This document shows, piece by piece, positions 1-6,039 of a stretch of DNA of 7,805 nucleotides. Location: positions 1 through 7,805 of the forward strand of contig JBJXGC010000118.1 in NCBI GenBank assembly GCA_046154545.1, given 5' to 3'. The DNA comes from JBJXGC01 sp046154545. GTDB lineage: Bacteria; Chloroflexota; Dehalococcoidia; Tepidiformales; Tepidiformaceae. The stretch's first letter is position 1. Each line of letters starts with the position of its first letter. A program made the position numbers and the translations under genes. Under the pieces are notes generated by a model that ran no database searches, was not told where the DNA came from, and saw only the letters and a program-made list of their open reading frames with translations.

Positions 1-1
1 C

Positions 2-78
2 TGGTAGCGCGTGGGGGATTCGAACCCCCGATCTCCGCCTTGAAAGGGCGGCGTCCTGGGCCTCTAGACGAACGCGCC
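2..78 (-). tRNA. tRNA-Glu (anticodon UUC)
   Basis: The minus strand folds into a complete 77-nt cloverleaf including an encoded 3' CCA (positions 4-2). The acceptor arm is GGCGCGU/ACGCGCU with a G1-U72 wobble, as seen in other bacterial tRNA-Glu genes. The D arm is GUCU/GGAC. The anticodon stem CCGCC/GGCGG encloses the loop CUUUCAA, giving anticodon UUC (34-36). The T arm is GGGGG/CCCCC with loop UUCGAAU. The discriminator base is A73. It reads Glu codons GAA and GAG. It lies 77 bases downstream of the ccdA-like gene on the same strand, so it could be expressed from readthrough or from its own promoter in that gap. Confidence 0.97.
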
Positions 79-89
79 GCAGCCCCCAA

Positions 90-98
90 AGCGTAGCA
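90..98 (-). promoter_or_regulatory. weak extended -10 candidate for tRNA-Glu
   Basis: Minus-strand TGC followed by TACGCT (98 down to 90) resembles an extended -10 element and would start transcription a few bases before the mature tRNA 5' end at 78. The hexamer matches TATAAT at only three positions and no -35 box is evident. A small inverted repeat, ACGGC/GCCGT with a 4-base loop (98-111), partly overlaps it. This is a tentative call. Confidence 0.2.
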
Positions 99-155
99 CG
101 GCCCACGCCGTAGCCGCGAGGCGCGCCCACTCCTTCGCTCCAGGCGTCCGCTACG

Positions 156-1178
156 TCAGATCGTTGGCGTGTAGCCGCCGAAGTCGAAGTAGCTGTTCAA
201 GCCGGTCAGCCGCCCATACCAGAGGAGCATCCCGATCCCGACCAGCATCACCGCGCTCGCCACTTCGATCGCCGGCGTGTAGCGCTGGATCTTGCGGAAG
301 AAGGCCGACGCGTCCGACACCGCAAGCCCCGTCATCAGGAAGGGGATGCTGAACCCGCCGCAGTAGGCCACAAGGAGGTAGAGCGCGCGCGTCGGGTCGG
401 CGTCTGCGCTGGTGGCGGCAGCCAACCCGTAGATGCCCGCCAGGATGGGCCCAATGCAGGGCGTCCACCCGACCGCGAAGGCGCTGCCGACCAGCCCCGA
501 ACGCCCGTAGCCAACCTTCTGGTTCCGGCCCAGCCGCACTTCGAACGTCCGTGAGAAGACGGAGAGCGGCAGATAGCCGGAGAACCGCAGCCAGGCCAGC
601 AGCAGCCCTCCCGACAGCTCGGCCAACCCGCGCCGGTCTCCGCGCAGGTCAGCCAGCTCGGCGACGAAGAAGAAGACCACGGCCAGCAACAACAGGCAGG
701 CCGCCGACTTGATCGGCGAGCCCTTGCCGTAGGCTGGGATGAGGATGATGCCCATCGCGACCATCAGCACGCCGGCTGCCTGGGTCAGTTCGCGCTTGTT
801 GTCGTCGAAGAAGTAGACGCCGAGCAACGAGGCGGCCGTCCCGAAGAGGATGATGACGGCCGAGAACCCGAGCATGAAGGCGAGCGCGTGGGTGAACGTG
901 ACGCGCCGGTCCTTGGTCACCTTGCCCTTCTCGACCGTCGCACCGGAAAGATAGGAGATGTAGATCGGGACGATGGGCAGCACACAGGGCGAGGCGAACG
1001 AGAGGACGCCGGCCGAGAAGGCGAGGATCGGCCCCCCCGGCCCGCGCAGGCTGAAGTCGTCACCCGTCAGCGGCCCCACGCCAAAGGCGAGGATCGGCGC
1101 CAGCGCCAGCGCGGCGAACACGGCGTAGACGAACCAGCGTTCGGAGGAGATTCGGCCGGCCGCCGATCGCGTTGCCAT
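156..1178 (-). CDS. ccdA: CcdA-like cytochrome c biogenesis / thiol-disulfide electron-transfer membrane protein
   Basis: This 340-residue polytopic membrane protein is of the CcdA/DsbD-beta family, which carries reducing equivalents from cytoplasmic thioredoxin across the membrane to extracytoplasmic thiol proteins used in cytochrome c maturation. Both hallmark cysteine motifs are present: SFASPCVLPIVPIY (Cys65) in the first core helix, and GWTPCIGPILAG (Cys241) in the first helix of the second half-repeat. Hydrophobic segments lie at about 17-35, 50-72, 97-120, 133-150, 157-175, 189-208, 228-252, 265-285 and 305-321. CcdA proteins usually have six helices in about 220-250 residues, so the N-terminal helix and the 151-227 insertion are extra. 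The ATG start follows a TATACT box by 8 bases with no good Shine-Dalgarno sequence. No ResA/TlpA- or ResB-like partner is adjacent. The gene symbol denotes the family; the exact physiological partner is unknown. Confidence 0.9.
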   Translation of the reverse strand: MATRSAAGRISSERWFVYAVFAALALAPILAFGVGPLTGDDFSLRGPGGPILAFSAGVLSFASPCVLPIVPIYISYLSGATVEKGKVTKDRRVTFTHALAFMLGFSAVIILFGTAASLLGVYFFDDNKRELTQAAGVLMVAMGIILIPAYGKGSPIKSAACLLLLAVVFFFVAELADLRGDRRGLAELSGGLLLAWLRFSGYLPLSVFSRTFEVRLGRNQKVGYGRSGLVGSAFAVGWTPCIGPILAGIYGLAAATSADADPTRALYLLVAYCGGFSIPFLMTGLAVSDASAFFRKIQRYTPAIEVASAVMLVGIGMLLWYGRLTGLNSYFDFGGYTPTI

Positions 1179-1186
1179 CGCCCCAG

Positions 1187-1192
1187 AGTATA
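1187..1192 (-). promoter_or_regulatory. candidate -10 box for a leaderless ccdA-like mRNA
   Basis: TATACT (1192 down to 1187, minus strand) matches the -10 consensus at five of six positions. Only CTGGGGCG separates it from the ATG at 1178, so transcription would begin at or within a base or two of the start codon. I see no convincing -35 hexamer 16-18 bases upstream. The 46-base gap to the preceding gene also allows simple co-transcription with it. Confidence 0.35.
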
Positions 1193-1224
1193 CGGCCGGG
1201 CGGCGTGGCGCCCTGTCCGTTTCC

Positions 1225-1476
1225 TTACCTCAGGCGGCTCTCGGAGCCCGGCCCCAACGGCGCCTGGTCGAGCGCCTGGTCAAGGCCGAGGAGCCGCAGC
1301 CGGGCTTCGTCGTACTTCTCTTTCGCCCGCGCTTCGCGGTTGAGCAGGCCCTTGATCATGTCGGGGCGTAGCTTCTCGCCCTCCAGGAAGACCTGGTGGA
1401 CATGGTCGATCTGCTTGCGCCAGGCCTCCCAGGCCTCACGGTAGCTTTGCGCGGTGGCGTCATCGACAAACGGCAT
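1225..1476 (-). CDS. small helical protein of unknown function
   Basis: This is an 83-residue protein that I do not recognise. It is rich in charged and aromatic residues: Trp at 16 and 19, and many Glu, Lys and Arg between about 10 and 65. It has no cysteine, no signal peptide and no membrane segment, and residues 5-70 look like one or two long, mostly continuous amphipathic helices. The tail from about 70 on (QAPLGPGSES) looks disordered. The ATG at 1476 is chosen because GGGAGGA lies 8 bases upstream; the same frame stays open for 74 more codons but that extension is Arg/Cys-rich shadow sequence without a ribosome site. The ccdA-like gene follows after 46 bases on the same strand, and the gene could be co-transcribed with it. 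No function is proposed. Confidence 0.75.
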   Translation of the reverse strand: MPFVDDATAQSYREAWEAWRKQIDHVHQVFLEGEKLRPDMIKGLLNREARAKEKYDEARLRLLGLDQALDQAPLGPGSESRLR

Positions 1477-1496
1477 TGGCGGGATCCTCCCGCCCG

Positions 1497-1524
1497 ATAG
1501 TAGCGGATGCAGCGGCGGTGTTAC
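1497..1524 (-). promoter_or_regulatory. candidate promoter for the 83-residue protein gene
   Basis: On the minus strand, GTAACA (1524-1519) and TACTAT (1502-1497) are separated by 16 bases and each match the sigma-70-type consensus at four of six positions. The predicted start near 1490 would leave a very short leader that begins at the Shine-Dalgarno sequence, which weakens the call. Two copies of AGCGGCGG on the plus strand, exactly 20 bases apart (1511 and 1531), flank the -35 box. Confidence 0.27.
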
Positions 1525-1549
1525 GCATGTAGCGGCGGCCGCCACGTCA

Positions 1550-1572
1550 GGCGCCGGTCCGACCCCGGCGCC
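1550..1572 (-). terminator. GC-rich hairpin downstream of the cupin gene
   Basis: GGCGCCGG (1550-1557) and CCGGCGCC (1565-1572) form a perfect 8-bp stem with a 7-base loop. It lies 48-70 bases past the cupin stop codon on the minus strand. No T-run follows on either strand, so it is not a textbook intrinsic terminator. It may be a U-less terminator, an mRNA 3'-end stabiliser, or chance structure in a high-GC gap. Confidence 0.35.
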
Positions 1573-1619
1573 GCCCGACGCGCAACGGTTTGACGCCGCC
1601 AGGGGGACGGATGAGGCCC

Positions 1620-1988
1620 TCAGACAAGGTACACGTCGGCAGGATCGAACGTGGGCGCGGTCACCGCCATGAACGTGAGCGGTCCGTCGCCAGCACAACC
1701 TATCTCGTGGACTTCGCCCGGGAGGAGGACCACCGCCTGGCCCGGTTCGAGCGAGAACCGTTGACCGTCAACGACAATGTAGGCCGCGCCGGTCAGTATG
1801 TAGTAGGTCTCCTCGATGACCTTGTGGTAGTGGGCCGGGAAGGAATGACCCGGGCGGATAACCACGTAGAACATCGAATGGTTAGTGGTGCCGCCCAATT
1901 CGGCAGGGCGGCCGATCAGCCCCTGCATCACCTTGCCTTGAGCGTCGAGAACGGACTCTGAGATTTCGGGTTGGGTTGTGATTCTCAT
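1620..1988 (-). CDS. single-domain cupin (RmlC-like) protein
   Basis: This 122-residue protein is one conserved beta-barrel cupin domain, a fold used by many small metal-binding enzymes and sensors. Cupin motif 1 is visible at residues 47-67: Gly47, His53, His55, Glu59 or Glu60, and Gly67, matching G(X)5HXH(X)3-4E(X)6G. Motif 2 is at 83-94 with Gly83, Pro90, Gly91 and His94, but has no Asn at its usual end. Three His plus one Glu could therefore hold a divalent metal. It lacks a signal peptide and is probably cytoplasmic. The ATG at 1988 is chosen because cupin homology begins just after it and AGGTGG lies about 10 bases upstream; the open frame continues to 2321 but has no cupin-like content. 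The substrate cannot be told from sequence; dioxygenase, isomerase or sugar-binding roles are all possible. Confidence 0.85.
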   Translation of the reverse strand: MRITTQPEISESVLDAQGKVMQGLIGRPAELGGTTNHSMFYVVIRPGHSFPAHYHKVIEETYYILTGAAYIVVDGQRFSLEPGQAVVLLPGEVHEIGCAGDGPLTFMAVTAPTFDPADVYLV

Positions 1989-2067
1989 GACGCGGCGTCC
2001 ACCTTCTGCCGCGGCCGAGGGCGCAAGCTCAACTCGCCAGCTGGCATCCTTCCACGAGCGACCCCCA

Positions 2068-2096
2068 ACGATACGAAGACCATCGCGGGATGGCAA
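2068..2096 (-). promoter_or_regulatory. candidate sigma-70-type promoter for the cupin gene
   Basis: On the minus strand, TTGCCA (2096-2091, five of six matches to TTGACA) and TATCGT (2073-2068, four of six matches to TATAAT) are separated by exactly 17 bases. The predicted start near 2061 gives a leader of about 73 bases before the ATG at 1988. It is the best-formed promoter I can see in the window. Confidence 0.45.
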
Positions 2097-2206
2097 CGAC
2101 GAACTGCCGATGTCGGCTGAGGATGGCGCCGCCGGGTTCCGGCCGGTCTTCAGCCGCGAAGCACCTCGCCCCGTACCGCCCTCCCCGAAACAGGATTGGA
2201 TCCGTG

Positions 2207-2212
2207 TATAGT
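2207..2212 (+). promoter_or_regulatory. candidate -10 box for the DUF1800 operon
   Basis: TATAGT matches the -10 consensus at five of six positions and is one of the few AT-rich spots in this gap. No good -35 hexamer is seen 16-18 bases upstream, so an activator or alternative sigma factor would be needed. Transcription from about 2219 would give a leader of about 77 bases before the TTG start at 2296. Confidence 0.33.
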
Positions 2213-2295
2213 CGGCGCGTACGGCCCTGCGGCTGCGCCTCTGCCGGTCGCTGACGGCTTGGCCGTTCCCCTGGAGATCGGGAAGGAGGCAACTG

Positions 2296-3699
2296 TTGGC
2301 AGACGAACACCTGGAACTCACCGCCCACCTGCTGCGGCGGGCGGGAGCGGGCGCGACCCGCGAGGAGCTCGAAGCGGCCGCCGCCCAGCCTTATGCCGAG
2401 CTGGTCGAAGACCTGCTCCACCCGGAGCGTGCCCCCGACCTCGACGATGACCTGCTCTTCCGCTACTTCCCGGCGCTGGTGAACGCGGACACGCCCCACA
2501 TCTGGAGCGGCCGCTGGATCTGGCGGATGGCGAACACCCATCGCCCCCTCGAAGAGAAGATGGCCCTCTTCTGGCACCACGTCTTCGCCACCGGCTGGTT
2601 CAAGAGCGAGCACACCTCGACGATGGTCGCCCAGGTCCAGATGCTCCGCGAGAACGGACTGGGTAACCTCCGCACCATCCTCCTGCAGCTCTCACGCGAC
2701 CCGGCGATGATCTTCTGGCTCGACAACTGCGAGAGCCACGCTGCAGCCCCGAACGAGAACTACGGCCGGGAACTGCTCGAGCTCTTCTCGATGGGCATCG
2801 GTAACTACACGGAGACCGACGTGAAGATGGCCGGCAGGGCCTTCACGGGCTGGACCTTCCAGCAGCCCATCCCGCTCTACCCCTACGGCCTCTACCCGGC
2901 GAAGTTCCTCTACAACGCCGCCGACCACGACGACAGCGAGAAGACCTTCCTCGGGCACACCGGGCGCCTGAATGGCGAAGACATCATCGACATCATCGTC
3001 AAGCAGGAGGCGACGGCCCGCTTCATCGCCCGCCACCTCTACAACTTCTTCGTGGCCGACGAGCCCCAGGTCTCGGCCTGGAGCGTGATGCCACCCCAGG
3101 ACCCGGCCGCCATCGACGCCCTCGCCGGCGCCTTCATGGCGTCAGATGGGGACATGCGCGAAGTCATGCGCGTGCTCTTGAACGCGGACTGGTTCAAGGC
3201 CGCCCGCTTCAAGCGGGTGAAGTGCCCGGCCGAGTTCATCGCCGCCGTCCTCAAGCTCAGCGGCGCCATGCGCGAACCAGAGCCAGCCCTCGCCGGTGTT
3301 GGCATCCAGACGCAGATCATGGGCCAGGCCCTCTTCGATGCCCCCAGCGTCGAGGGCTGGCATACCGGCAAGGAGTGGATCGACGGGGGGACGCTCACCG
3401 ACCGCGTCAACTTCGCCGTTGCCCAGGTTCGGGACCCGAAGAAGCCTGGCGTCCAGGCCATCATCCGCCGCCTGGGGGCGAACGGCAGCCCCGTCACGCC
3501 CGCCGACTTCGTCCGGCGCGCGCTGGAGCTGGCCGGGCCCGTCCAGGCGAGCGCAGACACCCGGGCCGTCCTCCAGGCCGCCGCCGAAGCGGGCGGCGAC
3601 CTTCGCTTCGATGACGAAGCAGCGACGACGGAGAGCGGTCAGCGAGTGGCCCGCATGCTCTCGCTCATCGTGGCCGCGCCCGAATACCAGTTCGCCTGA
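2296..3699 (+). CDS. DUF1800 domain-containing protein
   Basis: This 467-residue protein spans the DUF1800 family nearly end to end. Recognisable blocks in order are LTAHLLRRAGAGAT (8-21), RPLEEKMALFWHHVFATG (83-100), MLRENGLGNLRTIL (116-129), and the signature region NENYGRELLELFSMG (153-167) followed by YTETDVKMAGRAFTGW (171-186). Later come ARFIARHLYNFFV (241-253) and the C-terminal PEYQF common in the family. The biochemical role of DUF1800 is unknown; its genes very often sit next to DUF1501, as here. The start is TTG, supported by GGAAGGAGG (2281-2289) six bases upstream, and no better start lies nearby. No signal peptide is visible at the N-terminus. The next gene begins 16 bases after its stop codon, so the two are almost surely one transcript. 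Confidence 0.93.
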   Translation: MADEHLELTAHLLRRAGAGATREELEAAAAQPYAELVEDLLHPERAPDLDDDLLFRYFPALVNADTPHIWSGRWIWRMANTHRPLEEKMALFWHHVFATGWFKSEHTSTMVAQVQMLRENGLGNLRTILLQLSRDPAMIFWLDNCESHAAAPNENYGRELLELFSMGIGNYTETDVKMAGRAFTGWTFQQPIPLYPYGLYPAKFLYNAADHDDSEKTFLGHTGRLNGEDIIDIIVKQEATARFIARHLYNFFVADEPQVSAWSVMPPQDPAAIDALAGAFMASDGDMREVMRVLLNADWFKAARFKRVKCPAEFIAAVLKLSGAMREPEPALAGVGIQTQIMGQALFDAPSVEGWHTGKEWIDGGTLTDRVNFAVAQVRDPKKPGVQAIIRRLGANGSPVTPADFVRRALELAGPVQASADTRAVLQAAAEAGGDLRFDDEAATTESGQRVARMLSLIVAAPEYQFA

Positions 3700-3715
3700 G
3701 AGAAAGAGGGAGAAG

Positions 3716-4867
3716 ATGCCAAAGGTCAACGGAAAGGACCCCGTCCTCGTCATCATTCAGCTCACCGGTGGGCTGGACTTCATGAACACGCTCATCCCCT
3801 ACACCGAGGGGATCTACTACGACTCCCGCCCGACCGTGGGTATCGCCCGGGAGGTCATGTTGCCGATCAACGACACCCTCGCCTTCCACCCCGACGCCGC
3901 CCGGCTGAAGGACCTCTACGAGGCCGGCAACGTCGCCATCGTCCAGGGGATCGGCTACGAGAACTCCAGCCGGTCGCACTTCCGAGGCATGGACATCTGG
4001 CACACCTGTGAGCCGGTGAAGATCGCCACCGAAGGCTGGGTGGCGCGGCTCATCCGCGAACTCGACCCCCAGAACCGCGACCCGCTGACCTGCGTGAACT
4101 TCGGACGCGGACTCCCCCGCGCCCTTGCCGGCCCGGGTGTCACCGCCACCTCCGTGGGCGACCTCGACAACTACGGGCTAATGACCTCAGTCCAGGTCAA
4201 GGAAGAGCGCGAGGCCGACCTCGACCTCTTCAAGCGGATGTACACCCCCGCGATCGGCGCCGGGCTCGTCATGGACTACCTCGCTCAGACCGGCCGGGAC
4301 GTCCTCAAGGGCGCCGACCGCTTGAAGGAGGCGCCCCCCAAATACACCACGAACGTGGAGTGGGGTTCGAACCCGATCGCGAAGTCGTTGCGCGATGTCG
4401 CCCGCGTCCACACGGCCGGCCTCGGCACACGGATCTTCTACACACAGCACGCCGGCTACGACTACCACTCCCACGAGCCCCTGAACCACGGACGGCTGCT
4501 CGGCGAGCTGTCCGGCGCGATCTCCGACTTCCTCCAGGACCTGCGCGACCACGACGCGGCCGACGAGGTCACGATCCTCGCCTTCACCGAGTTCGGCCGC
4601 CGGATGGTCGATAACGGCTCGGGCACCGACCACGGCTCAGGCGGCGGCGCCTACATCATCGGCACCCAGGTCAATGGCGGCCTCTATGCGGAGTACCCCT
4701 CGGTCCTCCGCAAGAACTGGCTGAACGACGAGGACCTACGCCACACGATCGACTTCCGCGGCATTTACGGGACGGTCATCGAGCAGTGGATGGGCGTCGA
4801 TCCCGTGCCCATCGTCGGCGGGACGTACGAACAGGTCCTGCCATACCGCGAACTCGCAGCCGTGTAA
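3716..4867 (+). CDS. DUF1501 domain-containing protein (alkaline phosphatase/sulfatase-like superfamily)
   Basis: This 383-residue DUF1501 protein belongs to a family distantly related to the alkaline phosphatase/sulfatase superfamily, of unproven activity. Motifs in order are IQLTGGLDFMNTLIPY (14-29), HFRGMDIWHT (88-97), AGYDYHSHEPLNHGRLLGEL (246-265), and TEFGRRMVDNGSGTDHGSGG (291-310), which holds the conserved EFGR and TDHG elements. Many members carry an N-terminal Tat signal, but this one starts directly with MPKVNGKDP ahead of the first core strand. The ATG at 3716 is preceded by GAGGG five to six bases upstream. The long in-frame upstream extension overlaps the DUF1800 gene in another frame and is not coding. 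It is coupled to DUF1800 by a 16-base gap. A metal-dependent hydrolase role is possible but not shown. Confidence 0.93.
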   Translation: MPKVNGKDPVLVIIQLTGGLDFMNTLIPYTEGIYYDSRPTVGIAREVMLPINDTLAFHPDAARLKDLYEAGNVAIVQGIGYENSSRSHFRGMDIWHTCEPVKIATEGWVARLIRELDPQNRDPLTCVNFGRGLPRALAGPGVTATSVGDLDNYGLMTSVQVKEEREADLDLFKRMYTPAIGAGLVMDYLAQTGRDVLKGADRLKEAPPKYTTNVEWGSNPIAKSLRDVARVHTAGLGTRIFYTQHAGYDYHSHEPLNHGRLLGELSGAISDFLQDLRDHDAADEVTILAFTEFGRRMVDNGSGTDHGSGGGAYIIGTQVNGGLYAEYPSVLRKNWLNDEDLRHTIDFRGIYGTVIEQWMGVDPVPIVGGTYEQVLPYRELAAV

Positions 4868-4870
4868 GTC

Positions 4871-4934
4871 GGGCCCCCCCGGCCCCCTCTCCCGACTCGT
4901 GCCTCGCGGGCGAGGGGGAGGCGAGGGGGACGGG
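4871..4934 (+). repeat. C-run/G-run inverted element between DUF1501 and NHL genes (hairpin or G-quadruplex)
   Basis: The left arm is C-rich, with runs at 4874-4880, 4883-4887 and 4891-4893. The right arm is G-rich, with runs at 4908-4910, 4914-4918, 4925-4929 and 4932-4934. CCCCCTC (4883-4889) pairs perfectly with GAGGGGG (4923-4929), and CTCG/CGAG closes a small hairpin near the centre. The four right-arm G-runs have loops of 3, 6 and 2 bases, fitting the canonical G-quadruplex pattern on the coding strand and hence in the mRNA. There is no T-run, so it is not a standard terminator. It lies just after the DUF1501 stop and about 70 bases before the NHL start. It could attenuate or partly terminate the transcript, or be one copy of a dispersed genomic repeat. 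Confidence 0.55.
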
Positions 4935-5004
4935 ACAGCGGCAAGGAACCTTCGCGAGGCACAACGCCGCCAGCGGCAGAATTCCAGAAACGAGGGTCGA
5001 TTCG

Positions 5005-6000
5005 ATGACCAAGGCATATGCACTCTTACGGGCGGGCTACCCCTATCTCACCACCTACGGCATGCGCCGGGTGACGACCTTCGCCTCCGATATCGCCTTC
5101 GGCGGCGAGGGCCGGATGTACGTCGTCTCCCGAGGCGAGTACGGCCCGAACATCCGCAAGCTCAACCAGCAGGACGAAGACCTCGGCACGATCGACGGGC
5201 CGTTCACCTGGCCCACCTGCATCGCCACTGACGCGGCCGAGAACGTCTATGTCTCCGACGAAGGAGCGCACAACATCTCGGTCTTCAATCGCCAGGGCGA
5301 ACTGCAACGCAAGTTCGGCGAGTTCGGCTCGGACCCCGGCCAATTCAACCGCCCCTCAGGCCTCGCCTTCGACCGCGAGGGGACGCTCTACGTCTCCGAC
5401 ACCCAGAACCATCGCATCCAGCGGTTCACGAAGGACGGCGAGTTCATCGCCTGCTGGGGCGCTCACGGCGACGCCCCCGGTGAGTTCGCCATGCCCTGGG
5501 GCATCACGGTCGATGACGGCGGCGACGTGTACGTCGCCGACTGGCGCAATGACCGGGTCCAGCGCTGCGACGCAAACGGGCGCTTCATCATGTCCGTGGG
5601 CCGCTCCGGGACGGGGAACGGCGAGTTCACCAGGCCGTCAGGGGTCGCCGTCGATGAGCACGGCGACATCATCGTCGCTGACCGCGGCAATAACCGCGTC
5701 CAGCTCTTCGACCATCGTGGACGCTACGTCGAGAAGTTCACGGGCGACGCCACCATCTCCCGCATGGGCCGCGTCTACATCCTCGCGAATCACAAGACGC
5801 TCAGGCTGCGGGAGATGACCGAACTCGAGCCGCAGAAGCTCTTCCGCGCCCCGACCTCCGTGCGCCTGGGGCCCAACGGCGACCTCTACGTCTGCGACCA
5901 GGCGTCGCATCGCGTCCAGGTCTACCGCAAAGAGGCTTACGTCCTGGCCCAGGACCAGATCCTGCCGGAGATGAGCGCCCCCACCCTGATGACCACCTGA
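5005..6000 (+). CDS. NHL-repeat beta-propeller protein
   Basis: This 331-residue protein consists almost wholly of NHL repeats, each about 45 residues, that should close a six-bladed propeller. Clear blades lie at about 66-100, 112-147, 160-194, 205-240 and 281-310, with the typical pattern of G(I/L)AFD/VD, DG.(L/V)YV(A/S)D and N.R(I/V)Q.F. Examples are GTLYVSDTQNHRIQRF (126-141) and DIIVADRGNNRVQLF (221-235). The first blade (24-58) is weaker, and the 246-280 segment is degenerate. Such propellers bind proteins, RNA or ligands, or act as lyase-like enzymes; no catalytic signature is evident here. No signal peptide or anchor is visible, which suggests a cytoplasmic scaffold. The ATG at 5005 follows a modest GAGGG 8 bases upstream. 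It is the third gene in the DUF1800 block; whether it shares that transcript depends on the element at 4871-4934. Confidence 0.9.
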   Translation: MTKAYALLRAGYPYLTTYGMRRVTTFASDIAFGGEGRMYVVSRGEYGPNIRKLNQQDEDLGTIDGPFTWPTCIATDAAENVYVSDEGAHNISVFNRQGELQRKFGEFGSDPGQFNRPSGLAFDREGTLYVSDTQNHRIQRFTKDGEFIACWGAHGDAPGEFAMPWGITVDDGGDVYVADWRNDRVQRCDANGRFIMSVGRSGTGNGEFTRPSGVAVDEHGDIIVADRGNNRVQLFDHRGRYVEKFTGDATISRMGRVYILANHKTLRLREMTELEPQKLFRAPTSVRLGPNGDLYVCDQASHRVQVYRKEAYVLAQDQILPEMSAPTLMTT

Positions 6001-6039
6001 ACCTGGCAGCGGACCGCCCGGGCGCGATGGAGTGAGGAC

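Larger units (their letters stand above)
1989..2295. other. divergent intergenic region between cupin and DUF1800 genes
   Basis: These 307 bases separate divergently transcribed genes. They hold a minus-strand promoter candidate (2068-2096), a plus-strand -10 candidate (2207-2212) and the ribosome site at 2281-2289. Open frames here on both strands are extensions of neighbouring frames without start signals or recognisable protein content. I see no tRNA, small protein gene or riboswitch that I could name. The plus-strand leader of about 77 bases contains short inverted repeats such as ACGGC/GCCGT (about 2254-2266). Confidence 0.6.

Noticed and set aside
1..155. Integration site or mobile-element remnant at the tRNA-Glu gene
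   Set aside because: tRNA genes are common insertion targets, but no integrase, direct repeat of the tRNA 3' end or atypical composition is visible in the window.
1590..1961. Plus-strand open frame of 123 codons antisense to the cupin gene
   Set aside because: The cupin metal-binding motifs are unambiguous on the other strand; this frame shows no domain.
1989..2321. N-terminal extension of the cupin frame
   Set aside because: The extension has no cupin content, and the promoter candidate at 2068-2096 lies inside it.
3296..3715. N-terminal extension of the DUF1501 frame back into the DUF1800 gene
   Set aside because: The extra 140 codons are Ser/Arg/Pro-rich shadow sequence; the ATG at 3716 has a proper ribosome site and begins directly at the family core.
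3142..4633. Several minus-strand open frames of 112-204 codons under DUF1800 and DUF1501
   Set aside because: They are mirror frames of strongly recognised genes, valine- and glycine-rich, with no start signals.
4935..5004. A promoter for the NHL gene (CAGAAT as -10)
   Set aside because: Only four of six -10 matches and no -35 hexamer at 16-18 bases; too weak to list.
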